Source: Tigriopus japonicus
Taxonomy: Eukaryota > Arthropoda > Copepoda > Harpacticoida > Harpacticidae
Assembly (NCBI GenBank): GCA_010645155.1
Contig: CM021317.1
Location: 13,561,645 to 13,625,644, forward strand
Direction: 5' to 3'
DNA length: 64,000 bases
The notes under the pieces: model-generated
The model's database searches: none
What the model saw: only the letters and a program-made list of their open reading frames with translations
Told to the model about the DNA's origin: nothing
Made by a program: the position numbers and the translations under genes
Part shown: piece after piece, positions 33,001 to 44,552 of the stretch
Position numbering within the stretch: the first letter of the stretch is position 1
Layout of the letters: each line of letters opens with the position of its first letter

Positions 33001-35592
33001 CTCATTCGACTCTCTTCAGGAAGGGTGGTTTGCACACCTTTGGAATCAGTGGCCATATTTGGATTTGCTGTGTGAAGTGGTGTGCTCTCGGTGGGTATTT
33101 TGGGAAACACTTTGGTCCGAACAGTCTTCTTCGTCTCATGAGACCATCGCTCAAGGGGTCCATTGAAGACCATGATCATAATGTACCCTGTGTAGGCAAT
33201 AACCATGAGAAGACTTTCGTACCAGTACACGGCCTCGTCAATAAGCACTCCAATGAGAATTAGCACACTCAAGCCATAAATGAAACAATCTCTCGTGATT
33301 GGATACCTGAAATTGGAATTATGTATGCACTTTTCTGGACTGCTTGGAATGAATTGTATTTCGCCTTTCCGTGAATATTCAGTACATCCACACGCTTGTT
33401 TAAGCTATCCACCATGTTTGCACTAGTACTTGAATGTCACAATTGCAAAGAAGCACTTAAAAAATATATAACTAATAATATGTTAAAGGCCAAAAATGTC
33501 AAGACGGGATTTGATTGTTCAATTGCTTGAAACATAGTTTCCCGTATTATCTCGTGTCGTATCCATTGTATTACCTAGACCGGGATGGTTTTTATTTGTA
33601 AAAATACCCCTTACAGGAGTTGTGGTTAATGTAACAAAGAATTTCTACACCAATTTTCTGCTCAATCAAACAACTGAGTCTAAAGCTTTACGCTTTTTAA
33701 ATTCAAGCAAGCAAAGGCGGAAAATGAAGTTCGATTCTCCTTCCCGACCTTTCTCAAGGAAACTTTTGGACACTTCTTTACAGGGAATCCCGTTCCTTGT
33801 AACGGTAATAAAAAATCCGCAACCAAAAAAAAAACAGAATTGAAATTGTCCCTCGGAAATATTTGGACCATGTGATGGCTGGCTTCGCTGGCTAGGCAAG
33901 GCTTAAAACTGTATCCCTAGCACCTTACAATCCAAAAAAAGGTTTTAATGGGTTAAAGTTTTTATTGATATGTTTTAACATCTTTGCAGAAAATATCGTT
34001 AACCAGAGTTCCCAGAAATACCAGAGCAAGCCGGCCGTGAAATTTCTTTTGAAAAGGCATTGTTGCTTCAAAAGTTGGGAATAACCACCCTCAGTTTCAG
34101 TAGCAAAATTTCAGATATTAGCAGTACAAGCTAACTTTTTTACAAAAACAATGTCAAGAAGTGCTATTCCAACTTCAAGTTGTGCGGATGAGAAAGGAAT
34201 TGTTTCGATAACCAGGTTTAAATCTTCGTTTTATCTAACTTTCCCTCTCATCAGAAACTCATGTCTTCGGGACTTTTTTCCCGCCAAATTAAGCGTGATG
34301 AAATCTAACACAAAGCTAAAAAAGACAAAATCAAGTGTTGGAACAAAAAGATCATCTATGATCAAGTGTGGTTAGGCAAAGTACATATGTATATACCATT
34401 GCATTACATTTCCATGTTTGAGACGTTAAACATTTTGTTTTGTAGCTTAAACGGTAGCGGATTTTGTAACAATTACAAAGAATCTCATTCAATGTAAAAA
34501 ATGGTGGTCATGTCATAGCCTAAAATAGTGCACTGATAGATTAAGGTCAAGAGTGGTTAAATATTAAGGTGCAATAATACAAGGTAAAGTATAAGGTAAA
34601 ATAATAGCGCTTTTTAAAATCGTGGGGGTGCGATTGATTTTTAATAGAATGCCAAATCTGACATCACGAGTAATCTCTCCCATGTTCCCGCCATTCCCCC
34701 TTTCCGAAACAATTTAACACCATGTCTCCAAACCTCGAGTTCTTTTAAAATCTACATACCAATCAAGCTGAGCTTTTCTTCCGGAGAACAGCCCACAAAC
34801 GGAAATAACACCAAATATATTGAAAACTGCAGATCCCACAATCGTCCCAATACCCAAATCACTTTCTGTGACAAACGTTCCCATGATATTAGCAAAGAAT
34901 TCGGGTGACGATGTGCCTGCAAAAAAACACGAATTCAATTAAAGTAGACTGAAAAAATGCCTGAAAAAATGCCCCTGAGTCATAATCCGATTGTAACATT
35001 TATTAAGGCAGGTCTAAAAAAAAGGAAAAAAAAAACTCGGGATGTCAAGAATCACTCCGAAATGTAAGTGAATATTTGCGACTTCAACTTCGGATTGACT
35101 CTAGTAGAGGTTGCGAGTCTTAGTTACGACAAACTGGTCCATCGGTTGAAAAAAAGCAACTGAACGAGTAACACGTGGACCTCTTTTTAGTCTTGAATTC
35201 TATTAAAATATTAACGTACCTGCGGCCATGAAGGTTGCTCCAGCCACATCAGGCTTCAAATTAAGTTTTTCGCACAAGATTTCCAAGACAGGAACAAAAT
35301 AGTCGTCACAAATGGTGCCAAGGGATAAAATCAAGTAAAGGGCAATCAAGAAATGGACCACCACTCCACCATTCATTCGCTGGGCTTGAGTGAAAAAATC
35401 TTTTGGGAACTCTTCAATAGCTGGTTTGGTACAATTGGTGGGATGAAGTTCAGATCCATCTCTCTTGTCGGGTACTGTAGAAGGGAAATTGGAAGATTTT
35501 GCATATGAAATGCACAAGAACATGAGGGATAGGATGATTCTTCGTCGCAGATCATTTCTGGTGGTCCAACTTTTCTCTTGCCCTGAGTTCAT
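30093..35592 (-). CDS. K+-dependent Na+/Ca2+ exchanger (SLC24/NCKX family)
   Basis: Four coding exons, 35592-35220, 34916-34760, 33306-32915 and 30706-30093, join in matching phases (1,2,1) to 511 residues. NCKX proteins exchange Na+ for Ca2+ plus K+ across the plasma or organelle membrane. A hydrophobic stretch at 18-31 is a likely signal peptide, and NCT at 53-55 is a possible glycosylation site. The alpha-1 repeat covers about 117-160 (GATFMAAGTSSPEFFANIMG, catalytic Glu130, GSAVFNI). A hydrophilic cytosolic loop lies at about 220-307. The alpha-2 repeat covers 374-424 (MGLSFLAVGTSIPEVISSLI, SNTFD with Asp414, LLCLGLPWLIK), closest to the NCKX3/4/5 branch. Asp414 matches the K+-dependence residue Asp575 of NCKX2, but Glu387 stands where NCKX2 has Asp548. 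The loop exon joins directly to FLPINFLLF; a short exon could be hidden in the gap in intron 3. The start Met35592 precedes the signal peptide. Confidence 0.9.
30996..31318. other. Assembly gap (N)
   Basis: 323 undetermined bases in intron 3 of the exchanger gene, with SINE-like sequence on its right side. Confidence 0.95.
31319..31392 (-). mobile_element. SINE head fragment at gap edge
   Basis: Minus strand: GATGGTTGTAGCGCAGTTGA and CTAACGCGCGACCGAG, the same tRNA-like head as the SINE at 25758-25874. The GGGGAGATGGTTGTAGCG start is present twice in tandem. The rest is lost in the gap. Confidence 0.5.
31808..32020. repeat. Tandem repeat with GGCAAATAAA units
   Basis: First about three copies of a 45-bp unit (GGCAAATAAAACATGCCTTT, then TAGGGCCCAAAAAT), then about three copies of a shorter unit with AAAAGCGTCCAAATT. 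All share GGCAAATAAA. Lies in exchanger intron 3; similar TTTGCC-rich sequence occurs near 18400-18740. Confidence 0.7.
32021..32914 (-). other. Exchanger intron 3, left flank of the loop exon
   Basis: No exon recognised. The donor CTTTC|GTAAGT at 32914 is perfect. Confidence 0.45.
33722..33945 (+). mobile_element. tRNA-derived SINE, copy 2, with LINE-type segment
   Basis: Starts within the B box (GTTCGATTCTCCTTCCCGAC) and so has lost its A box. It shares the body with copy 1 (TTTCTCAAGGAAACTTTTGG; TGTGATGGCTGGCTTCGCTG; CCCTAGCACC). Between them it carries CAGGGAATCCCGTTCCTTGT and AACGGTAATAAAAAATCCGC, which is nearly the 3' end of the LINE family at 16025 and 39150. Lies in exchanger intron 2. 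Confidence 0.7.
34020..34330 (+). repeat. Unclassified repeat, copy 1 of 3
   Basis: Shares AATGTCAAGAA...TCCAACTTCAAGTTGTGCGG, ACCAGG-TTAAATCTTCGTTTT and CATCAGAAACTCATGTCTTC with the copies at 43735-44310 (same orientation) and 40720-41240 (inverted). No coding frame is conserved. Confidence 0.6.
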
Positions 35593-35610
35593 GTCGACTT
35601 TGGGCAATCT

Positions 35611-37694
35611 ACTGAAACAGAAGCGAGAGTAGAATATGACACCTTTTAGACAGGATATGCATGTTGGATAAGTAAGTACTACCATTTAATGGTTGGAATT
35701 AATATTTGATAGCTTGTGTAGCCTCTCTAGACCAAGGACCAGGTATGACTGAATATAACAGGGAATGGAGGGCAAATTCCAAGGAGAAACGTACTGGCCT
35801 TATCTAGTTTCCCGTTAAATGAATAAAGACATGATTATTGTCGATGGGTTGAGTCATAATTTTGAGCAAGAAGTGTTTCCCTGCCGAGTTTTTTGTTGGT
35901 CCTAGTTTAGTTTTTCTTCTTAAAGCTACAAACCTTGACACTAAAAAAACATGACTTTGTCGTAGAGGGTGCAAAACGCATTTGTACTTGTTTCTGAAAT
36001 TATTCTTCCAATGTCACAGCTAATTATTCTATTCGAGTTTCTAGATTACATTCCTCTTAGACAGTGTGCATTAACATAGAATATTTTCTTTACCAAATAT
36101 GCTAGCTTGATAAACTGATGAGAGTATGATTTGCTGTCATACTTTTGAAGATGTCTCGTCAAATTGTTGGAACGTGCCCATCAGAGATTCTTAAGAAGCA
36201 TGTAGTGCTCATCTCAAAAAAGAGACATTATTTCTAGACTGATAAGTAGGGTAGTCTTTTAGTTCAATGGCAGATCATTTTTTTAAATGATCTTTATAGT
36301 AAAATTCGTCCACATTAAAGAAAAACCATCCATGTACGGATTGATGGTATTATTGATGAATTTAAAAAAAAAACAGCGTCAAGAAATTGTATTTTTTCTC
36401 AAGGTTTTAACGCTCTGTCTATTAACCTCATGGATTAAATTCCGGATTAAATTCCTGATGGAAAAATTCTTGAAAAAAACATTGTTATATAACTTTGTAA
36501 AATTTTGGAGAAAAAGTGAAAAACCATTTATCTAGAAATCATTTATAGAAAAACCTTGTCTGTCTGTTCATAGATTTTGTGGATTATCCACTAGATATGG
36601 ATTTAGCGAAACAACCCTGATGTGATGGAAATCACACTCAATGGTCAAAAGGTTGGAGTTAAAAGTGTCGGCAATTATTCAGCAAGTATTAGCATGACTA
36701 GCTTGCTTTACAGTACAGGGTCAGCGGACCAAGTGTAGACATTTTATACCATCATAAGTATCGTATTTTTTTGATTTATTTTTTCAAATTTACAATTTAA
36801 ATATCCCAAAGTATTAAAGAATTTAAACTACAAAAGCTAAAGCCATTCTAAGATCACCAACCTTGTGCTTAGGCAAGTATGGAGAACTGACAACTACAAT
36901 CAAATGTTTCATCTTCATGGAAAAAACAATCATTCATAGATTAAATTGAAGAGCTTGGACAATACCTCTACAGGAATTGTAGGTAGTCATTTTTGCAAAT
37001 TACTTTATGTCAAAAGTATTTAATGGGTGCATGTCCTGAAAACTAAAAGATAGGTTGGACACTTTTTGTACAAACTAAAAGATAGGTTGGACACTTTTTG
37101 TACAAACTAAAAGATAGGTTGGACACTTTTTGTACAAACTAAAAGATAGCTTGGACACTTCTTGTACGAACTAAAAGATAGCTTGGACACTTTTTGTACA
37201 AACTAAAAGATAGCTTGGACACTTTTTGTACAAACTAAAAGATAGCTTGGACACTTTTTGTACGAACTAAAATAACTCAAGTATCCCAAATTAGTAAAAA
37301 TGCCATCTCAATTGCAATCTAAGCACTGGAGCATGGCTATTTTGACTTTCCTTTAGAATACTGGAACTTCTAGATTTATTGCAGTAAGCACCCAAATTGG
37401 TAAAGCCAAATAAAATGCAATGTCTCAGAGTAAAGCTCGTATTATTTAGACTTTAGAGTGGCCAAAAAAGCTTTATCAATGCCAATAAATCAAACTCTAG
37501 ACTTATTGCCTCCATGAGAAAAAGACGTTGATGAAAATTTTCAAGTTCCGACATTTCGGAAGGTTGGCTAATAAAGGCCATAATAACAACCTTTCATCTC
37601 TAATAAGTAACAGAGACTAAACGCAAGAGACATTCGACCAAAGTACACCACCATTAAATCAAAAAATGTCATAGAAACACATTATCCACTTACC
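35611..37694 (-). promoter_or_regulatory. Probable 5' UTR intron of the exchanger gene
   Basis: Minus strand: a perfect donor GTGAG|GTAAGTGG ends an exon at 37694, and the acceptor CTTCTGTTTCAG opens the coding exon at 35611, 19 bases before the ATG. The upstream exon (37694 to perhaps 37970) has no long frame and would be leader. The promoter would lie near 37950-38100. The intron holds the 32-bp minisatellite at 37042-37265 and no exon I can see. Confidence 0.4.
37042..37265. repeat. 32-bp minisatellite, seven copies
   Basis: Seven head-to-tail units of ACTAAAAGATAGGTTGGACA plus CTTTTTGTACAA. The first three read AGGTTGG and the last four AGCTTGG, so variants are grouped rather than scattered. 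A further partial ACTAAAA follows. Confidence 0.9.
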
Positions 37695-38321
37695 TCACTC
37701 AGTCTTTTGAATCTAAATGAAACTCGTAAACGGCACAAAATGAACAATTTCATCACGAACAAACATCTCAAGACCTAAAAATAGATCGGTTCCCGCCATA
37801 CTGAACTTATCAATTCAAGCTAACCACACTGTTTCAAAATCGAAATCCCTCACAACTGTGCGAACTCGTCAGCGAAACTCCCACAACTCCAAAAACATTT
37901 GAAACAACGCTCAACGGAAGAGAGAAAAATGTACGATCTTTGTCGATCATCGGAACCCAAGTGAGCGCTCACCCATTCAGTAATTGTCTCTATTACCCAA
38001 TGCTAATATGTACAGTACGTATGAGAGGATTCTAGGAGCTTGATCCTTTTTTAATCTGGAAATGTCACTTCAAATTGACAACAGTGGATTTTCTTGAAGG
38101 TTAAGAAGGATTCCTTAATTCATTAATCGATGATAAACATACGGTATGGTGTATGGAAGTTCCAATTTCGGTATATTCGAGTCGAACAAATATGGTATTT
38201 ATGATTTACATCATTAATATTAATATTTTACGGTTATTGTAGAGAAGGAACACTAGAACTGCATTTCTCGGAATGGAGTATCTATGGAAACTGGAAAAGG
38301 GAATACATACATGTGATGCAT

Positions 38322-38630
38322 GTACTGATGTGTTTCGAGTTGGATTTTTGGCAGAGTTTTGCCATTTTGATTTTTAGGGTCAAAAATCTGACCACAACAA
38401 AACTTTTCAACAAGAAATAGACCTTATCTACCATAAAATATGGCAGCACTACCAACCCGAAATCCATTTTTATAACTATCGAGGGAACTCGAAATCGAAC
38501 TAGTTCGAGTGTTGACAAATTGGTCCCTGTTTAGGTCTTTTCAAAAAGTTTAATACAACCTGCCCTTATTAACAGCGATAAACTTCCGAGTCAAAACTGG
38601 CAGCACTCCTGGTTCGAAACACATTACTAG
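38322..38630. mobile_element. MITE with TTTCGAG termini, copy 2
   Basis: Full-length relative of 9238-9545: ACTGATGTGTTTCGAGTTGG to CTGGTTCGAAACACATTACT, with matching interior (AAAATCTGACCACAACAAAA; TAGGTCTTTTCAAAAAGTTT). No coding capacity. Confidence 0.6.
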
Positions 38631-38939
38631 ATGCATGTGTAAAATGGTTAGATTACGTTATTCATTTTATATCGCAGATCGAAACAAACTTCGAAGTCAC
38701 AGATTCAATTTTTTCCATTGGAAAGTAAGGAGGGCTCGGCAAGAGGTTGCGAGATTATACATCTGTGATGTCGAAGTTCGCCTCAAACTGCGATTTAAAA
38801 CGTGTCGTGTAACCCTAAAAGGGTCAAAAATATCCCAGATTTATTGAATTTCTTGACTTGTTGAAATCACGTTTTTACGTAAAGCAATTACTTTAATTGC
38901 AATTACCCAATCAAATAAGATTTAATAACTATTCAGCAC

Positions 38940-39595
38940 AATTCTTGCATCTTTTTAATGACCCTTCTCTTTCCTCAACTTTTTACTAACCTTGGTAACA
39001 TAAGTATTCATGTTTTCAAATACATTCATGGCCTCTATCCCAATGCAAACGTAGCTTTTAAAACAAATGACAGAGGAGGAATTACATGCAAAGTGAAAAT
39101 CAAAGCTCCAGAAGTTAGGGTAGTACAGTACTCAGAGAAGGTATGAAAGGTATCTGATACTGTATGTTTTCAAGAGCATTCATGGGCTCTCTCCTAACCC
39201 AGGATTTGAGATCAGTTGTAGCGATCGTAGAGGTTTTACTTGCGTTTTGAGAGCACCTCCAAATCCTAAGGAATCAAGGCTAGTTCGAACAATGAAGTGC
39301 TCCTCTCTTCTTTACTTCATTGTTCAATTTGTTGCCTATTTGCCTTCGTCGGGAATATGTAGGAGCTGATCCTCTAACAGCATTTAAGGCAGGATTGGAC
39401 AAATTTTTAAAAACTATTCCTGACCAACCCACTATACAAGGGTTGTATAGATCTGCCAACAGTAACTCATTGGTAGATCAAATTTCATATAAACATTAAT
39501 TATTGAAACTATAATAATGATTAACTCTCTTTACAGGAAATCCCATTCCTTGTAGCGGTATTGAAAAATCCGCCCCCCCCCCCAAAAAAAAACAA
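38940..39595 (+). pseudogene. LINE remnant with GGAAT-hairpin 3' end
   Basis: Decayed reverse-transcriptase C-terminal sequence (YIHGLYPNANVAFKTNDRGG; later GFEISCSDRRGFTC in another frame; FKAGLDKFLKTIPDQPTIQG) with frameshifts and stops. It ends in CTCTTTACAGGAAATCCCAT and TCCTTGTAGCGGTATTG followed by ATCCG(C)n(A)n. Confidence 0.65.
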
Positions 39596-39609
39596 AAATC
39601 TAAGCCTGA

Positions 39610-40480
39610 GGACGACAAAGTGCTAAAAACGCTGCAGTCAAATTTTGTGCTGTACCAGGCCCCCAATTTATGTAACCTGCTACCATCCTCAATTAGACGA
39701 ATCTATGCGTTAGACCAGGGGTCGGCAACCAGTTTTGGGTTAGGCCAAAAAATTAGCTTACACGTTGACTGGGGCCCTCCAAACAGACGTTGGAAGGTTC
39801 AGGGTCCCATATATTAACTATGAAAGAGCTTTGGGGCCACGAGTACAGTACCATGGATATCTTGGGGGGCCATTAATTTGGACCTTCCCCATAGCTCCTA
39901 GCCCATCCAAGACCACCTTTAGACCTATATGTGGGTTGCGACCCACCAGTTGCCTACAGGTGACGATCCGTTGTTCAGTTTCAAATCACATCTAGATGCA
40001 ATGAACCTAAAAAAACATCAAAGAAGACGCCAGACCTCTTACGTTGATTTCCAGCATGGTTGCCAGGGCGAGATATACGATGCTAGGTTTTGGCAAAATC
40101 TTAAGTCCTTTTCCTCGACGATTATCTTCTTTTGGGTGGCATCATTTAGCTTAAATAGCTCCCGTTTTCGAGAAATTATCTTTTGCGAAAAAATGATAGC
40201 CAGTGAAGAAACATAGTTGACATGCGGCTAAAAAGTGGCATCAACAATTATGTCCTGGCAACCGTGTTGGAAACCAACACAAGATGGGTCTGGGAACGCA
40301 AGGTCTCCGGTGATATTTTTCTGGTTCATTCCTGACCAACCCTATGTTCAAGGACATTTTCGGGCGGCAAATTCAAACTCTCTCACCGACCAAGATTTTT
40401 ATCAATAGGACTGAACTCTTTCTTTTTATTTTTGCATGGAATTCCATTCCTTGCATCGGTAAAAAATTGAAAAAAAAACT
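39610..40480 (+). pseudogene. Second LINE remnant, split by a hAT-like insertion
   Basis: Left part LKTLQSNFVLYQAPNLCNLL-PSSIRRIYAL (39623-39715), right part DDPLFSFKSHLDAM (39962 on), then PDQPYVQGHF near 40335 and a 3' end with CATGGAATTCCATTCCTTGC and (A)n. These are consecutive parts of the usual LINE C-terminus with about 240 bp of foreign DNA between them. Confidence 0.55.
39718..39958. mobile_element. hAT-like non-autonomous element inside a LINE
   Basis: Begins AGGGGTCGGCAACCAG and ends CCAGTTGCCTACA, imperfect inverted ends of the GGGGTCGGCAAC type common in hAT transposons. It interrupts the LINE reading between RIYALD and GDDPLFS. Exact borders are uncertain by a few bases. Confidence 0.5.
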
Positions 40481-40719
40481 TGTATGTTGTCATGATTGTA
40501 CGTAGATTAGGCTCCTCTATTCACGCACTTGTTGTCTAAAGGGTTTTTTATTTTAACTACAACATTTTTTCCAATAGAAATTTGAGTTATAAGTTGCAGT
40601 TGTTTACTTAAATTACTAAGATATTTGAATTGTTTTGTCCCCACCAACAACTTGGTAGCGGATAAGATAATATAAACAAGTAAACGATGGTGTGAATCAG
40701 CAACTGCAGCAATTACTAG

Positions 40720-41240
40720 TGACGTCATCATTTTTGGCGGGAAAAAAAGGTCAGAAGAGCTGTGTTTCTGATGAGCGTGCAAGGTAATTAAAACAAAGGT
40801 TTAGGCCTGGTAATTGCAACAATATCTCTCTTATCTGCACAACTTGAAGTTGAAATAGCAATTCTTGACATTGTTTTTGCAAAAAAGTATCTTTTGTTGC
40901 TTTTATCTAAAATTTCGCCACATAAGTTGAGAGGGTTCTTCCGAACTTTGAAATTAGGAATGCCTAATTAACTAAATAGGAACTTTGAATAACAAGATGG
41001 CCAGAGGAGATCGGTTCCTGGGGCAACTAAACCTAAAAACAAATAATTTGTTTAATTGAAGGCTTCCAATTTCTCCATTTTTTTCAAATTACTTTTCAAT
41101 ACTTCTCAACATACATTAACCATGCCATTGTCCATAAATGCAACATTTTTCGAAAATCTGACCATTGAAAATAGATTTTTTTTTGGCAAGCCTACACTGC
41201 TAACGGCAGCAGGTCCGTAAAATGATACGGTGATCACTCC
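40720..41240 (-). repeat. Unclassified repeat, copy 2 of 3 (inverted)
   Basis: Minus-strand match of 43735-44310: TCAAGAATTGCTATTTCAAC, GAACCCTCTCAACTTATGTG, GGCAGCAG...ACTGCTAACGGC. With copy 3 it brackets the gap at 42191-42677 as a large inverted pair. Confidence 0.6.
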
Positions 41241-41739
41241 CATATACACTATTTCGAAAGGTGCCTCTTCAAGTGTGTTGAAATGAAATTGTAAGTAAGA
41301 AAGCGACAGGGTTCTAAATTTTGGTAGTTATTCATGATTCTTTTGTTTTCGGTGCACGTAACAAAAAGCTTGAAAGCTTTTGAGTGCGATGGAATTTTTC
41401 TAGCCCGTTAGAGGTGTGCTCTCTTGTGGCAATCTTCAATTTCCTTGTAATGCAAAAGGAAGGGGAAATATCATTGCCACATGAAAGAGCCTTTAATTCG
41501 TTTTTTATACTTTCTGGCTTAGGTCGCCTTTCTCTTAAGTGAATTCAAGCGTGCGTAAGCGTCAATGCTCAAAAAAAGTCAACAAATCATGACATGCATT
41601 CTTATCGATTGCTGTTTTGAAAGCGAGGGCCTAAAACAAAAAGCTCACTCCGAAATTCTTAAAAGGTTGTTTGCCACCAAAATAAAGCGTCCATAAACCA
41701 AACTTTGGAGGTTTAAGTTAGGTTTAATGATTCATTATT

Positions 41740-41925
41740 TTCTTGCAGATTTTTTACTACCTCTACAAGGAATGCGATTCCATGTAAACAAATAAATCAT
41801 ATAAATATATTTCTTAAAATTAACATTTTACGAAATTTGCTCTTCCAACGAGTTACTGTTGGCAGATCTGGACAAGCCTTGTAGAGTGGGTGGATTAGGA
41901 ATAGCATTTGAAAGATTAACTAAAG
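41740..41925 (-). mobile_element. LINE 3' end, minus strand
   Basis: Minus strand: TTGGAAGAGCAAATTTCGTA after GATCTGCCAACAGTAACTCG, then CATGGAATCGCATTCCTTGT. Same family as 16025 and 39150, more diverged. Confidence 0.55.
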
Positions 41926-42190
41926 CCCGGAAAAGTAGCGTTATTTATTATGTACTTTGGTATACTTGAGCCATTTGCATTAGTGCACTTAACATCCGGC
42001 CTATGTTTACGCATAAATTTCTGTGAATTTTAGGGAAAAAACGGTGTTTTTCTTTTTTATGTGTGATAAATATAGCGGCCGAAAATATTTAATTTTGAAG
42101 GCCAAAATTTAAATACTATTTAAAGCAAAAACATCAAAATATTCAAGAAAATATTTAAATCACACCCAAATATTAACAAAAATATTCAAT

Positions 42191-42677
42191 NNNNNNNNNN
42201 NNNNNNNNNNNNNNNNNNNNNNNNNNNNNNNNNNNNNNNNNNNNNNNNNNNNNNNNNNNNNNNNNNNNNNNNNNNNNNNNNNNNNNNNNNNNNNNNNNNN
42301 NNNNNNNNNNNNNNNNNNNNNNNNNNNNNNNNNNNNNNNNNNNNNNNNNNNNNNNNNNNNNNNNNNNNNNNNNNNNNNNNNNNNNNNNNNNNNNNNNNNN
42401 NNNNNNNNNNNNNNNNNNNNNNNNNNNNNNNNNNNNNNNNNNNNNNNNNNNNNNNNNNNNNNNNNNNNNNNNNNNNNNNNNNNNNNNNNNNNNNNNNNNN
42501 NNNNNNNNNNNNNNNNNNNNNNNNNNNNNNNNNNNNNNNNNNNNNNNNNNNNNNNNNNNNNNNNNNNNNNNNNNNNNNNNNNNNNNNNNNNNNNNNNNNN
42601 NNNNNNNNNNNNNNNNNNNNNNNNNNNNNNNNNNNNNNNNNNNNNNNNNNNNNNNNNNNNNNNNNNNNNNNNNNNNN
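42191..42677. other. Assembly gap (N)
   Basis: 487 undetermined bases with AT-rich repeat on the left and a LINE end on the right. Confidence 0.95.
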
Positions 42678-42850
42678 TTCCCTGTAAAGAGAGTTAATCA
42701 TTATTATAGTTTCAATAATTAATGTTTATATGAAATTTGATCTACCAATGAGTTACTGTTGGCAGATCTATACAACCCTTGTATAGTGGGTTGGTCAGGA
42801 ATAGGTTTTAAAAATTTGTCCAATCCTGCCTTAAATGCTCTTTCACTGCA
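42678..42850 (-). mobile_element. LINE 3' end, minus strand, at gap edge
   Basis: Minus strand carries GCATTTAAGGCAGGATTGGA, CCAACCCACTATACAAGGGT and GAGTTAATC...TCTTTACAGGGAA, running into the gap. Very close to 39370-39535. Confidence 0.65.
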
Positions 42851-43734
42851 CAATGACCCTGAATAAATAGAATATAGGTAGAATGTCCCTGCATTGCCCT
42901 ACTAACAAATTAAAATCAAATTAAACAAACACTTTAAAAGCCGTTTGTAATCTTACAGTTTGTGAATGCTGATTTGGTTTTTTCCTTCTTTTGTATATAT
43001 ATTTGACCATTTATCCTCTTTTATATTTCTCCAGTTATCTAAAACTCATCTTCATATTCCTATTTCTCACCATTCCCCTTTAAATGTTTAGTCTAGATGT
43101 GACAATACTCTATTTATACACTTTCTGGTGGAGTGGTATAAAACAAAAAAACAACAAACAATAAACACTAAACACAAAAAAATAACTTGAATGAAGAACG
43201 AGAAAAAATGTTCAATTTTCCCCTATGGTTTGTTGAAGAGATCCATGCTTTGGGTATTGTTTAGATTAGGGGTTGGCATCAAGTGGGCCCAGGCCCACAT
43301 GTGGGCGCAAGGGTGGCTCTGGGTGGGCCAAGGAGGACCACTCGGGTGGGGAAAGCCCAAAATAGTGGGCCATCCATAGAAATTTGAGCTGCGTGGCAAC
43401 TTGCCTCCGAACGACCAATACTTTAGCAATCAATACCAATAAACTTAGTCAAGTTATTTCTATGTATTATTTTTACATCCATTATAGTTCAAAAAAAAAT
43501 TCAAAACCCTCAACTTCTCTTTTTCATGTTAATTAGCTAGCTTTGTTTAGTAAAATTGCTTTGTAAAGTAATAATTGCTTTGTAAAGTAATATGTATGAA
43601 TAAGAAATAAGGATGGCATTCAAATCAACTGGAGAGAAAAGTTCTTACGATTTTCCTATTTTCGAGACTATCAGGAGGTTTGGCATTGCTGGTGGAGTTC
43701 AATCTGGCTTTCAATATGCTTATGCGAGCGATTA

Positions 43735-44310
43735 CCGTATCATATTTCAGGTCTGCTGCTGTTAGCAGTCTAGGCCAGGGATAACCTATATAATAGTATA
43801 AATACCCTTTCAGGGGTTCCTGTCTAGGCTTACCAAAAAAATGTCTCAGTTTTTAAGGGTCAGATTTTTGAAAAATGTTGCATTTCATAGCAATTGCATG
43901 GTTAATGCATGTTGAGGAGTATTGCAAAGTAATTTACAAACAAATGGAGAAATTGGAAGCCTTCAATTATACAAATTATTTGTTTTTAGGTTTAGTTGCC
44001 GCAGGAACTGATCTCCTCAGGCCATCTTGTTATTCAAAGTCGGGCATTCCTGAATCATAAGTTCGGAAGAACCCTCTCAATTATGTAGCGAAATTTTAGA
44101 TAAAAGCAACATAGCATATTTTTGCAAAAAACATGTCAAGAATTGTTATTCCAACTTCAAGTTGTACAGATGAGAAATGAATTGTTGCAATTACCAGGCC
44201 TAAATCTTCGTTTTAGCTACCTTTCACGTTCATCAGAAACACATGTCTTCCGAACTTTTTTCTTGTCAAAAATGATGACATCCCTAGTTTTATCACTGCT
44301 AGTGACTTCG
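43735..44310 (+). repeat. Unclassified repeat, copy 3 of 3
   Basis: Homologous to 40720-41240 in inverse, and in part to 34020-34330. Starts near ACCGTATCATATTTCAGGTC and ends near GTCAAAAATGATGACATC. Confidence 0.6.
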
Positions 44311-44552
44311 AATTTTTCTCCTTCCCAAAGCTTGGATAAAATCGAAAATCAGGCAATTTAAATGGAGTAAAGGTTGCGAATGTTGTCCGAACTTGAAGGT
44401 AAAAGAGACAGTAATCGAAGAAATGGGTTGAGCATGTATTTTGGTTAAACAATGGTAAAATTTAGTTTCGTAAAAACACACAATTCCTAGAATTCCAATT
44501 TGAAAAAGGTCTAACACTGGTCATGTAAAGTCTTGTTTGGAGGATGTCTTAC

